Source: Terebella lapidaria
Taxonomy: Eukaryota; Annelida; Polychaeta; Terebellida; Terebellidae
Assembly (NCBI GenBank): GCA_949152475.1
Contig: OX424561.1
Span: 19,214,481-19,278,480, forward strand
DNA length: 64,000 nt
Direction of reading: 5' to 3'
A model generated the notes under the pieces. That model made no database searches. It saw only the letters and a program-made list of their open reading frames with translations, and was not told the origin of the DNA. The position numbers and the translations under genes were made by a program. Positions 34,970 to 47,705 of the stretch are shown here, in pieces. Position 1 is the stretch's first letter, and each line of letters starts with the position of its first letter.

Positions 34970-37900
34970 TCACTGGATAGTTAGTGCAGCTGCTGCGTAG
35001 CTGACTGACGAGTCCCGCATAGCCTTGCACTGTCCCGACTGTGCATACTTCACAAACTTGAAAGAATATCGGTGGCCATTTCCGTTTTGGCGAAGGCAGG
35101 ATATAGCCTTGAGAGAAAGGACAACACATCTGCATTAGGAACCATCTAATACATTCATCCAATCACAATCACATATTATAACCTACATGTGTAAGATACA
35201 GCTATTATCGGGACCACACATAATTGACCTATCGCCAAAGCCCCCAAAAGTTTCACAAGTTTCACAAATTACATCAGCAAACTTCTCTTTGGCCAATAAT
35301 AACGTTTTGCAGAATGCGTCGTGAATGGCGTAAAAAGACTCGGACAAATTGGTTCAGCGATAGGTCAATTTCGTCACTCACATTGAGTAAGACTCCGATG
35401 GGATGGCGACCACATATGGTGTTCTGGTATTTTCTAAGGTATTCACTAAAGGCTACAGGGTCCATGGATTCTATTAGATCCATCCCCTGAAACAAGAAAG
35501 TACAAAACATGCAACATTAGTTCTATTCTCTGTGCAGAAAAAACTATATACTAAATTTCATGTTTTAAGTACTCTGAACCGGTTGCTTGCTCACCATACG
35601 GTCCAACTTCTCAATGGACTGCCAAATCTCCCCATCAGACTTGTCGTAGTAGGTGTACTTAAATCGTTGACCTGTACAAGAGATGTGGGAATCAAATTTT
35701 GAATATCCTCATCATGTGCTTTCACAATATCCTTGCAAACAACAGTAGTAAGCTGAGTAATGGAAACGAGATGGCATATGATGTTCACATCTTACGGTGC
35801 ATTAGTGTCCACTCAACAGTCAACACACACTTAAACATGTTAAACCAGTAGTTTGAAACTTATCAAAATTCCTACAAACCCCAGTGGCAGAAGTCTGATG
35901 AGATGACAAACAGGTTTTCTGGGTCAGCTAGGTAGTGAGCGAACAGGCGACCATAAACTTGCTCCTTCTCAGCCAGCAGTGATCCGACCAGTACAGGTAC
36001 GATCGTGAAGTCTCCTCGGCGGCTTCAACAAACACGCAACAGTTGTAAGGTATGTATGTGTATGTACTGTAAACGTACTCAACTTTGCGGGTATTTAATT
36101 TTGCGGTTCTGTACCTCAGACGTTTTGCGGTGGATTTAATTTTGCGGTTTTATCTTCATTTCACTTTGTTCTCCCTATGGACAAATTTTTGCGGTGGATT
36201 TAATTTTGCGGTTTTGATATTACCGCGAAATCCACAAAAATTAATACGTTTACAGTATATGCTATGCAAAATTTGAACTTTCCCTCACCTTTCCATCACT
36301 TTGGCAATGTAAGGCAAATGCATCTCAAGGCTGTGTTCGTCTTCGTCCGTCTGTATCCCCATAGAATCAAAGTGCCCTCCAGATCGAAGTTCATTGTATA
36401 CTAGGAAACATGAATAGTGTACAGTTGTATACTAGGAAACATGAATAGCGTGCAATTGTATACTGGAAAATATGAAAAGCGGACAACAGTTAAATTGCAC
36501 ATACCAGGTATATGGGATTAGAGTGTGAATACCCAAATTCTCATTCTCATAATCTCATATATGTGTATGTCCATGGAACATATTCAGCTATATTACATAC
36601 GATAAGAGCCATGTATCTGGGTGAGAATTTGGAGGCCATAGACTGCTTACTTTGTTGATCCACAGTCAGATCGTAGAAGGGTGTCTGATATCGTTCTACG
36701 GATGACAGCGCACAGCCGGACAGTCGCACGTGGTGGGACGGTCCAAGAATGAACACACGTCGGCTGTGTATAGACGACAGAATAACGATCACCCAGTACA
36801 TGTCTAGATATTCACTGGTCAACCCTTGTAAACAAGATTTAACATGAGAAGTTCATGAGCTTACATCCTGCTTGGATCCACTTGTCGATATGCATGTGCA
36901 CCACATGAGCCACAGTAGTAATATCCAGCGTGCCTGTAAAATGTAAATACACACACATGTATTAACTTTAATCTATCAATCTATGATCATAATTAATCAG
37001 TCTCACAGCAGATTTCATGATAATGAGATTAGAGTGAGTATAAGACCCACTGGGTTCCACCGGTTACATACGGGGCGATGATGGCCCGAGCGGGGGCTTG
37101 TCCAGCAGGGGCCTGGTGCAGCCAAGACGTCAGCTGCTTGTTCAAGTCATCACCTGCTCGAAGAAAATGCAAAAAATTCAACATATATCTTTAGGGTGTC
37201 ATCAATAGTGCTACGCCGAACGCTCAAAAGCTTGAACAATCATTTGAATTTGCCTGAAACAAGCGTTCTGGCATTGAACAAGCGCTCTGGCATTGAACAA
37301 GCGCTTTGGCACAGTAAAATATTGAAACAACACAGTCACAGCTCATAAATGACTGAAGGGGGTAATCGCGAGGGAGCATACATTTTAGAGTTATTTGAGA
37401 GTGTAATACCTGAGTTCGGATATGTTTTTAGGTCAGGTCATCTGAAGTGGGTCGGGTTCAAGTGGTACAAACAATCTTACAAAGCCATTGTCACTCTACC
37501 ATTGTCAAGTCACTGTTACTTACACAATATTCGATTTTGCCTGTACGACAATGAGTGCTTTGTTTACTTCGAGTTTGCCGCGTCATTCTCGTTTGAATAA
37601 GGTGCATACGATTACGAACGTTATGCTTAACACTTGACCTGACCTAGAAACATTTACAAGCTGGCTCATTGTCGTTACACAGAACATGTTTTTCGTGTCA
37701 TAGATATCAGGGAAGTAAACTCAGACTCTAACAAGTATTTTTTTCTTGTTTCAATTCAATTCGTTTATTAAAAGTAGATCTATAAAAAAAATATCATGAT
37801 TATTAATTAGGCCTAAAAAAATAAATGCTGTGTTTAGGGTCAAGTGCTCAAAAAAAATTAGAGTAGGTAGGTAGGGATTTTTTTTTATTTTATGAAATAT

Positions 37901-39173
37901 TTTTATTCTTTAACATCCGAAGATGGACATGCCTAAAGGCAGAAAAGAGGGACCATGCTTATAAAATATTATTATAAACAGTTCCAAATATGCTATGTGT
38001 AGTGCAAAAAAAAAATATGAAGAAGATAGAATGAAACAACGACTTCAATGAAATAAATTGATGTCTGGGAATCAATGGGAACGACTTGGCTATTATAGCT
38101 ATCTATGTAGGTCCACAACCACCGTGAACTGGCTGTTCTGGATTTATGCACCTCCCGTGGAAGCAGCGCTAAACTGCTAAACTCTCCCTCAGACTAGTCA
38201 AGACTCAGAGTCTACAGTGTAGTGGTGTATCCAATGCCACTGCCACTGCAGTTTGCCCCCCCCCCCCCCCCCCCCACCCCACTTGTTGATGACTTTTCCA
38301 GTCAAGCTGTATAAAAAAAAAAATTGTATAATAAAAAGCTGTATAATAAAAAAAATTTATGCTTTGTATACATTTGACTTGCCACCAAATTAAATTAACC
38401 GTGAAATGCCAGAACAGGTGGCTGCCAGGCTGATGCAGATCAGTCAGTTTCCCACCGGGGAGGCCACTGTCATAGATGGGGAGTCAACTTTCCCATTTCT
38501 TGAAAAACATTTTATGCATGATATTCCAACATGATACTAGTATGTTACTACAGGTATTTGTGACTATTGATTGCTTTCGTCAGTAATCAGTGTCAGGGGA
38601 AAGCTGTGTTCATGCTCACACACGTGCACTGGGAAACACTGGACAAGGCACCAGACAGTAATTGTGTGGGTGTGACACCCCCAGAGAAAGCTCTCTAATT
38701 TTACGACTTGTGATGGAGCTGATTGTTGACATTGGGTCAAACATGCCAGAATTGTTTCGCTCCCGATAGTGACAGGCTGCAAAATTCTCCTTGAGTGATC
38801 CAGTTAGATGTATTCATGAAAAAATAAATAAATAAAAAGTTTAGAGTCGGGTGCTATCAGCTAGAGTCGGTCGGACGACCCTAAACACAGCATTTTTTTT
38901 TTTAGGCCTTAGAACAGTGGAGATGGAATGAAATTATCCACCAAACTCGGCCTTAACAAAAACAATTTGATTATTTTCACAACACAAGACGCAGTTTATT
39001 TCTCGACCTCCCAAATGAAACCAAGAAACAAAGATCTGTGACTCTCATTCTTTGGCAGACTTGAGTCTTGGCCTGGCAAATCATGGGCAAATCAGTACAA
39101 TTTTTTTGCTTTGGAACTCACCGTTACTGGAGTACCAACTACCCGCGTGTGTGGCTCGGCGCACTTTAGACAT
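34970..39173 (-). CDS. MEMO1: MEMO1, metal-binding mediator of cell motility
   Basis: Nine coding exons (minus): 39173-39122, 37153-37072, 36933-36865, 36763-36651, 36400-36289, 36022-35880, 35671-35595, 35486-35382 and 35107-34970. They sum to 296 residues, against 297 in human, with every phase matching. The family strings are unmistakable: [78 protein letters not shown]1 is an intracellular protein with a dioxygenase-like fold, linked to ErbB2-driven motility, and reported to bind copper/iron. The expected metal ligands are present: His46, His78 and Cys241 (human His49, His81, Cys244). The donor after exon 6 (GTTTGT) is weak. Intron 1 (~2 kb) carries two TIR elements and a C20 run; intron 5 carries a MITE. 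The gene is complete and shows no lesion. Confidence 0.97.
36065..36257. mobile_element. 193-bp MITE, TACTGTAAA family copy 2 (MEMO1 intron 5)
   Basis: Ends TACTGTAAACGTAC and ACGTTTACAGTA form terminal inverted repeats. The interior repeats TTTAATTTTGCGGT and closes with ACCGCGAAATCC, echoing the CGCGAAA words of the copy at 22658. Confidence 0.75.
37405..37672. mobile_element. 268-bp MITE with TCAGGTCA arms (MEMO1 intron 1)
   Basis: The left arm GAGTTCGGATATG...TTAGGTCAGGTCA mirrors the right arm TGACCTGACCTAGAAACATT. A second copy, split by a LINE, lies at 55865-59988; the two align through GTCRAGTCACTG on the left and TTCGATTTYGCCTGTACRA on the right, so this copy shows the empty-site structure. 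Confidence 0.8.
37807..38911. mobile_element. 1.1-kb TIR element (MEMO1 intron 1)
   Basis: Ends are TTAGGCCTAAAA + AATGCTGTGTTTAGGGTC and the reverse complement GACCCTAAACACAGCATT + TTTTAGGCCTTA. No long ORF. It contains the C20 tract and lies wholly inside intron 1. Confidence 0.65.
38256..38280. repeat. C20 homopolymer tract in MEMO1 intron 1
   Basis: Twenty C residues, then A, then four C. On the MEMO1 sense strand this is a G20 run able to form G-quadruplex structures; length is prone to sequencing error. Confidence 0.85.
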
Positions 39174-41621
39174 ACTAGTCCCTATTTTGTGCGTATATGC
39201 GAGATTTTATACGAGATATGTCGGCCAAATGGGGGTTATTTTTCGAGGTAAACAGAAACTCATCAAAGACGAGGAACGATCAATGATGAACGGAAATACA
39301 GAATGCGCATGCCCAACATCACAGAATCAATCGTTCTCTCGCCCATGCTGAAGACAGGTGTTCCACGATTGTACCGATTTTCGGATTTACCATGGACCCA
39401 CACTATGGAAGCATACTTTGATCATGCGCACAACTCCCTGTCGTGACAAATTTCACGTTAAGGTGATTTGTTTTGATATTGGAAGACACCTTGCTGAGTT
39501 TATCATCTTAAGACAACTTGACATGATTTTTTCATTAACTTACCACAAGTCACAATGGAACAGGTTAATATGTGGATGATCAAAGTATGCTTAAACACTC
39601 CACATAGACACAACTTTGCTGATATTTAATTCAGCATTGCATTCCTGTTAAAACATTATCTGGAATGCTATTTATGAATATATTTATTTTTTAGAACTGA
39701 ATCTTGAAACTGTTAAAAGCATATACATGTAATCATTTGTATCAAATGCACATTAGAAGAAAATAGTCTTATTTATTTCAATAGACCACATATACACGAT
39801 CAAATGACTTCCACGTGTTCGAAGGCAGTAACAACATTTATATGAGCATGTACAAGAATATACAGGTAACACCAGACAGATTACCACTGTAACAAACAAT
39901 TGTTTCCACATACCGGTGGTACTAAATTTATTTTAGGAGAAAATAAACCTGTCTATACAAGTATGCACATAATACATCAGAAGTGAATTCACAAAAGTTT
40001 GATCAGGTATGGAAATTTATATTACTCACTTATTTTTTCATCTGTAAAACTGAAATTATTATCCAGAAATTATGTACCACATCCCACTGTTGTGAAAATA
40101 GAATAACTCTGTATATTTAATAGTATGTGAAAGGATAAGCCTGCAAAGTATATCCACAATGATTAATAAATGAGTGCACATATTCAATAGAGCCAAGCTA
40201 GTGTGTATGGAAACAGCTCAACAGATCAACTCACTTCTGGGGGGGGGGGGGGTGGGGGGGGGGGGGTTGACTGGAACTCACAACTGATAACTTCACATGT
40301 TATATGCAATCCCTGTTATTTTAACACAATATATCCCTTCTCCCATAGTTACAGATCCCTTCTATGACTAAGTTTTTAACTCCAACCATTTACATAGATT
40401 TTTGCATATTTCAGCAATGGCAAATGGTATCAAGGTTTAACTTGACATACTCATGCCGGTACCTCACTTGGGAGTCGAACGTTAATTTAACATACAATTC
40501 CAGGATTTTATCTGAAGAGTGAATGAATGGATGGCGATATTTCAGATTTCCATCAAAAGAACAAATTGGAAAACAAATCTTATTTGGGGCCCAGGTGAAA
40601 GTATTTCAAGTTGAAGTTACATGTAAGTCATGATACATGTATATACGTCAGGGTCATTGACTCAAGGGCAAAAATAATGTGTAAACAGGTATAGTTGTAT
40701 AGACAAGGACAGTGATTGTCACACGAGTTTGTTGATATCATAACACTTGCAGTGAATGATTCAGTAGGTGCTGCCAATTATCAAAATACATGTACACCAA
40801 TCATGAACATTAGTACATGAACATGACTAGTAATACTTCACTGGCTTGATATCATCAGGCTACAAATATTGGGATGTATACATGTACCTATAAAATGTCA
40901 CACATATTCAGTCAAGATACTGTGTTATTATATGAATAGTCATGTACCAAAGATATTCATGTACTAAACAGTGACAAATGACAATCTACTCAGTTTCAAG
41001 TTCTTGGATATGCAGTTCACTGGCCGTTGATCAGTACTGTTGTTAGTTTTTGATGACACCAGTGTACAGGAAAAAAAATTACGCCAGAATCCTTCAACAA
41101 AGCAGTGTGTGAGCAAATGTGCACAAGGAATCAGCATGCGCATTGGACAAAGACACCTTTGCAAGAACCCAACCATAAACACACCTGCAAATCATACAAA
41201 ACACTCATACACACAGACATACACAAATCCTAATATGTATTATCACACATACATGTAAAGATACACTATTTCAGAGATTTTATACAGCTGCCTTTTAACA
41301 AGTACACAATCTATCAAGTGGAGCAGATTACAATATACACAGATCTCAGCAGATTTCTCTCATTCTCTATAAATGTACCTTGGAGAATACAATGCTTTAG
41401 ATGCATTTCAAGATACCAGTAATATTAGTGACGAGCATCAACTGACAAGTATATTGTGTTATGTGATTGTCTGAAAACTCTTGAGCACTGATCCTGGCAT
41501 AACTTGGCAGAATAGAGCACCAGCTGGGAACTGTCACTACAGCCAGTGTGACAGGCTCGAGTCCGACAGATATATCACAACCTATAGCACTGGGACGGTC
41601 ACGGCACTTCACTGACGGCCG
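39174..41621. other. MEMO1 upstream region and probable STYX 3' UTR
   Basis: The space between two same-strand genes. It should hold the MEMO1 promoter next to 39173 and the STYX 3' UTR below 41622. A G14-T-G13 tract lies at 40239-40266. No TATA box or further coding exon was recognised; a TTTATT word near 39772 (AATAAA on minus) may end the STYX transcript. Confidence 0.4.
40239..40266. repeat. G14-T-G13 tract
   Basis: Two long G runs separated by one T, between STYX and MEMO1. It is the plus-strand mirror of the C20 tract 2 kb away and a potential G-quadruplex. Confidence 0.85.
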
Positions 41622-44600
41622 TCAAGAATCGGGAATCATCTCAACGTCTTCACTGCTGTCCGTGTCATCCGAAAACTTCCTCTTCAACTTGCCTGTAGAC
41701 ATACGTATAAATACCGGTAAACACTGTACCAACCATCCTTCATCATTTACATTAGATCAGGTTCTGTACATCTGCTAAAAAATATCCAAGTCATGACATA
41801 TAATTTAACATAGGGTAATACTAAAGTGAAAATTTGTCTGTCGTACCAGTCTGGTGTGATGTTTGCCCATTCTCTAATGTAAGTCTTGCCCGATATATAG
41901 GTTCATACTCCTGCAATGAAACACATGTCCTTTGTTTAAATAGTCAATACACATAACTCATGCATGTACAGTAGCTTAAATTTTCCTTTAGAAATATCTG
42001 ACAGACCTGCTTGAAATCAACATATTTTCACAAAGACTATACAAGACAGCCACACATACACACCATGAGCTGGTTGGCGAAGCTTTCATTTGGACTGATG
42101 CAGAATCGTCTCTGTTGGACATGTTGTAAGGCATATCTGATGGAAAAATGCAATGCCAATGCCAGATTTCATACACCAGTAGGTTCAGTACATCTATATA
42201 ATATATAACAAAAGCAGTGAAAGCTGAATGATCAACGATATATGGAACTATTGTAAACACAATAATGTCTAAGACAGAAGACAGCTGCACTTACTTGTAT
42301 GTTACACCGTACTTCTCCATTATGTAGGCAATGACTAAGGCAGCACTGAATAGGGATAAAGATATGTAAGTATAAATCAATATTTGAAAGTATGTGTACT
42401 GGTACAGTTCAACATTTTACATCAGCTCCCAGCAGCAGCGTAGTGTACAATAACTCAGATGTGACTAGTAGTCTGTATACACATATGTTCGATGATACAG
42501 ATGCTGGTATAGTAACTTATATTTGGACTATAAAATTTCGAACTGAGAAGCAATCGATAATCTTCTTGACTTCTTCATTGCCTTACCTTCTGGAAATGCC
42601 AGCATTCCCATGCACGAGTGCACTTCCTACAAAGTGAAAACCAATCAGAAGTCCTCATGGTACTGTATGCAGTCTTATTCATGATATCTAGGGCCAATGG
42701 GCCATGAAAAAATTCATGACCTGAAAGCATCAATCAATATAAACTGCTACAGTTTTTGGTCTCACCTCCATTATTCAGACAGCTGTCCAAGAATTCCTTC
42801 ACCTGGAAAATGAAAGGCAAAATTTAAACTACTGTGCATAGAAGGACATACTGATGTTTACTACACATACAAATTATGGATTTTGCAGTGTGCTGATATA
42901 TAACACTCTCGCTTTACCTTTGGGAAGTGCTGGATTATATTTTCTGTCCATGTATCTGCTATGTTCATTGTCAAATACCTGCAGAATACAGATATCTATA
43001 CATGAGCAGCTACTGCCAGCTGGCATGGTTAGTAACAATCAACTGGAATGACGGCAAGTTTTTAGCTAATTTTGCCCATACTGCATTAGTCAACATCTAA
43101 CTGATTTATATACCAGTATCCATGTTTTCCACAGTTTTGCACCAGTACATGCATGTACATATACTAGTGCAGAATATTGACTCACACGAAATGCTCGGGA
43201 AAATTTGGTCGGATGAAATTCGCTTCAATATCTTGTCTGATGCAAACCACATGAGTAATCCCATGTCTCTGTAGTGTTTCAAGCTGAAAAAAATATGATC
43301 CATTATCGTGATTTATCATTCTCTCATATCATATGATAAGATCATACTGAGATCATTGTATTAGAGACTGTGAAATGTGAACAGTGTCATAAAGAATTTC
43401 ACATGTCCAGGGAAGTGCTTGGTTTCCATGCACCATTTGCAATACGAAAACAATATATTCATTTTGAAAAACAAAATTTATGTTCAAGTTTGTACACATA
43501 TTAGGCAGCAACATTCCCGAACTGTACATATCAGGTTTTGGCAGACATACCTTAGTTTTCAAAGCTGCAGCATATGGTCCAAGAAATAACCCCGGAATTA
43601 TTTCCTGAATGGGAAGACATATTCATATATGTTTTACTAACGTTACTTGGTGAATAATGAATATGATAGAAAAAGGAAATTGGTATTTGTAAACCTGAAG
43701 CTGTATGCTCTGTGTATTATAATATTGGTATACTAGTATACTGATCTGGCTTTGGAACTGATGCATTCAAAAATTGGCAGCACTAATGCCCAATTAATTG
43801 GTATATTTTAGTAACAACAGTTTAATTTTATTCCAGTTGTGATGATAAAAATTAGCCCAAGGGATAAGAAAGGTTATCGAACAATATATGTTTAATTCAA
43901 ATTCTGTGACCTTGAAAATGAAGCCAAAGGTCAAATTAAAAGTCATCAGAATATTCGGCATATATCATTCATAATATAACGCACTCATTTCGTAGAGTAT
44001 AACTGTGTCAGATTACACTCCAGATGTATGAAAATCACTGGAGGATTTCATGCTAACATATCTTCGACACTCCTGTAAATAGTACAATTGAATGTGCATT
44101 ATTCGAGTAAATAGGGGAAAAACATTGATGTCCAAATCAGGCCCGTTACTTTTGGTATCTATATTTCAAACCTAAATTCTACGTTCTGTATAATATTCAA
44201 TTATTCATTATCATTTCGATGTCATTTTCGGAAAATTATTCCATAAAACCGACATATTAAAGGCGACGGACGGTGAAAAAATAATATTCAGGATTTTTTC
44301 CTTATATCATAGAGTCGTATGGATTATAAATGATAGCATCAATATTTTCAATGAATATGCATCCTGATGCCCTGTGGGCGCTCTGTAGTAGAGACTCCCT
44401 TCAAGAAGCTTCCAGCGAATGGTGTGAGGTCACGATAGGTAAACCTCTGACGTTTTGGTGGCAAAAGGGCGCACGACCCTAGTTCGACATACAGCATTTA
44501 AATGCAGATTGCGAAAATTCTGCCGCAGTGACCCCCAATTTTTTTTCAATTTTTTACATGTGTACAATCCACTAGACATGTATACTTAATCTTAGAAGTT

Positions 44601-46124
44601 TCTACCGTATGGATCTTTTTCTGGGGCTGCTGATTCATTTTGAAATTAATAATATGTCGAAGGATAGCTGAACTCTTTCGGAAGTGTTTTGCAACAAATC
44701 CAACGCGGTGACCCCCAATTTTCATTCAACGATTTCAATCTACACATATCACTTGATAATCAGACAAATTTTGAGAAAATTCTGATGAGCACATATTCAC
44801 CTGCGAGTTATAACTCATCACCCCTCTTGAAATATTTTCCGATTAGAGACCATGTTAGGGCATGGATTGTGCATATTTTTCAGGTTTACCATACATTTCA
44901 CCATAACAGTGTCATCTATATACTATCCTGAACATGGTGGCAAATTTTCATATCCTTCTGCCCAAAAATGGGTGTGTCGCAAATATTTAATGAATGCCAT
45001 CTCATCACATGAAAATTTTTCGACCTCACCGAGGAGGTCACAGCATCCGCGGAAAACGTTCAGGTATCTATACAGCTGTATGGAAAACGTAATGACCTAT
45101 CGTGACGTCATGATTCTTTTACCTGAAACACACAGCATGGCTGGGGCACTGTGAACAGCAGTTTGATCGTGCCAGACGCGCATTATATCGATGGAATTCG
45201 TACATTTATTTATTTTGTAGCATATCATATGAACATAAGCAGTATATTTGTGCAAGAAAATTTTTTTACTGTCCATCGTCTTTAAAACAATTCCAACACC
45301 AATACATTCATTTTATTTTGGGGTTAGCATGTAGCGCTTTTGGTCCCCTTTAGCGTATTATGACCCATAAACAATTGTCATTCTGGATCGAACTACTAGC
45401 ATACTAAACAAACTGGGAGTACATTTTTCTACCAGATAAACATGTAAGCCATATCGGATTACACAAATCGCAAGAACACTGACCTGCATTTCACGTCGCA
45501 TTGCATACTCCCAATCCTGGAAAAAAGGAAATTGTACATCTACATGAAACAAAAGCTTCAATATGACCAGAGCAATGACGGGTAATTTCAATTGTTCAGT
45601 ATTTTTTATCTATCAGCATTTTAGTGTGGTGTCGGATTATGTTCTGATCAACAATTCAACATGTATAACATCAGAATCCCATGAGCAATGATAAGGGTTT
45701 CTGATAATATGTAACTGTTCACATAATATGTGAAATCACGGGAGAATGGAAGCCAGTGCATATCGGGCAGACATTATGCAGCATCGCGGGCAAATCCAAT
45801 ACTAGTTTGTGGCCTATACATCTTGTCCTGCAGATAAATTTTCCAAGCTGCTTATAATAGAATATGCCTAATGAACAATGGGTTAAAATAACCCGCCGTT
45901 ACTACGAATTAACAATAAGGATCTTCAGAAGTGTCTGAACAAGATGTTATAGACCGAGCATACTGAGGAGTGAGAATGGGATTGATGGGTTGATGAGCAG
46001 TAAAAAAGTGACTTACTGCACCAGCACTAGGGCCACCAGTGGCACTGGTGGTACTGCCACTATTGTTGACATCATCAATTGTCGGTATTGCGGACCTACT
46101 CCGCGAGTCCATAATGCTAACCAT
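41622..46124 (-). CDS. STYX: STYX dual-specificity pseudophosphatase
   Basis: Eleven coding exons (minus): 46124-46017, 45516-45484, 43604-43551, 43283-43186, 42978-42918, 42802-42766, 42626-42587, 42345-42295, 42136-42064, 41910-41847 and 41692-41622. They sum to 229 residues (human 223), with all phases compatible. Family strings include WEYAMRREMQEIIPGLFLGP, HGITHVVCIRQDIEANFI, VHGNAGISRSAALVIAYIME and RRFCISPNESFANQL. STYX has a dual-specificity phosphatase fold but is inactive because Gly replaces the catalytic Cys; the same change is present here (HGNAGISRS at 136-144, Gly137). In mammals it anchors ERK1/2 in the nucleus and inhibits the F-box protein FBXW7. The start could be 46124 or the inner ATG at 46112; the S/T-rich first exon is not conserved. 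The C-terminus keeps the KRKFSDD acidic tail. Intron 2 holds a 1-kb TTAA element. Confidence 0.97.
44257..45285. mobile_element. 1.0-kb TTAA-flanked TIR element (STYX intron 2)
   Basis: Left end TTAAAGGCGACGGACGGTGA, right end (reverse complement) TTAAAGACGATGGACAGTAA. TTAA at each border suits a piggyBac-like non-autonomous element. Inside, a GTGACCCCCAATTTT motif occurs twice (near 44527 and 44708). There is no transposase ORF. Confidence 0.7.
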
Positions 46125-46600
46125 ACTACTACTGGTTATTAATCATATCTATGCTATCATGGAAACACATGATAACCATCTGCAAACTTCGTTAAACTGC
46201 AGACTTCACATATTTGACAAAGCCAATGTTTTGAAAACGCTAAGCATGTTTCCGGTGCAGTGTACAACTCCGCAGTAAATTATCGAGCAATAAATCACAG
46301 GAAAGGAACAGTTACGAAAGAAATCGGTTTTTAAAAATAATAATAACACTTCGCCATCCTTCCGTCATTGATGGGTCTAAAGTTGACCAGTAGTTTTGCG
46401 ATTGTTGCATATAATAGGCAGATCCCATTATAGTGTCTGATAGAGAGATTATTTCTCCTATTTATCTATGATAGGCCTATTATTGACTTTAACGAGATAT
46501 TGAAAGTCTGGTGTTCCACACTCGGGTCAGAGCAAGGTCAGGGCAGTACTTATATAATGTAGATCTAAATTACTCCCGATCTAAATTACTGGATTGGCAC
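46125..46600. other. STYX upstream region
   Basis: Likely contains the STYX 5' UTR and promoter. No TATA box or strong motif was recognised. Confidence 0.35.
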
Positions 46601-47209
46601 TGCCACTGCGGTACCACAACCGTTTTACCGGTATGTTAGGGTAATACCGCCATCACCATAGGACACCTCCATGCAGTATTGTGTAGCGTTTTGAGGTAGT
46701 GGTGTTGGGTGTTTGGTACCGTTTGAGGGTTTTATTCTTTTATCTCGTGTGTTGCTACAGATCCCGAATTCGGGAACCACACTCTTGAAGATTTAGAGTT
46801 TATGTGATCGTATTCTTCTCTATTTTATGGACCCCTCGTTGTGTTCTAAAAGTCCGAGAAACGGTTTGATCTAAGCAAACCGTCAAGTTCACTTCAAGAG
46901 GTGGCAGAGTAGTTATTGCCGACCACCTACTTTGGTCCCCGAGCCTGTAAGACCCTAGACCCAGGATAATGCCTAGGCCCCGAGTCATGCAAGCCGGTTG
47001 ACCTTCCCCTTTGTTTTCCAGCAGATTTACCCTGGTGGAACAAACTGGACCCGAACAATCAAATTCAGTCAAAACTAGTTTATATTTAATTCATCAAGCG
47101 TGCTACAAAGTACAAGAACCGTTTAATACAATCAGTGATTCATAAAAAAAGAGTCTCAGGATCTTCCCCCGCCGTGAGAGCGATCACTCCCTGTAGTTGA
47201 TGCCTGCTG

Positions 47210-47705
47210 ATTCAGTGTAGGGGCAGGTAGGGGTCGCCCGTTATGTAAGCTACTCGCCCGCAAGCGTTGTGGGCAATACTGGGGTCGCCCTCAGGTCTCC
47301 TGACGATGTGGCGGGCGTGTGGTCGCCCGCAGACGCGGTGGGCAACCCTTAGGCCGCCCGCTGGTCCACTGGTGCTGTTTTGGGCGTGGGATCACCCGCT
47401 GTGCAAGTGACTCGCCCGCAGACGCTGTTAACCACCCTTAGGTCGCCCGCTGGTCTCCTGACGAGGTGGCGGGCGTGTGGTCGCCCGCTGAGCAAGTGAC
47501 TCGCCCGCAGACGCTGTAAGCAACCCTTAGGTCGCCCGCTGGTCTCCTGGTGAGGTGGCGGGCGTGTGGTCGCCCGCTGAGCAAGTGACTCGCCCGCAGA
47601 CGCTGTAAGCAACCCTTAGGTCGCCCGCTGGTCTCCTGGTGAGGTGGCGGGCGTGTGGTCGCCCGCTGACCAAGTGACTCGCCCGCTAAGCAAGACACGA
47701 GTAGG
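47210..47705. repeat. 89-bp minisatellite, about 5.5 units
   Basis: Units of 89 bp contain GCCCGCTGAGCAAGTGACTC, GCAGACGCTGTAAGCAACCC and GGTGAGGTGGCGGGCGTGTG. The two central units (about 47478-47655) are identical by eye, whereas the outer ones are diverged or shortened, as expected for recent internal duplication. Confidence 0.9.
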
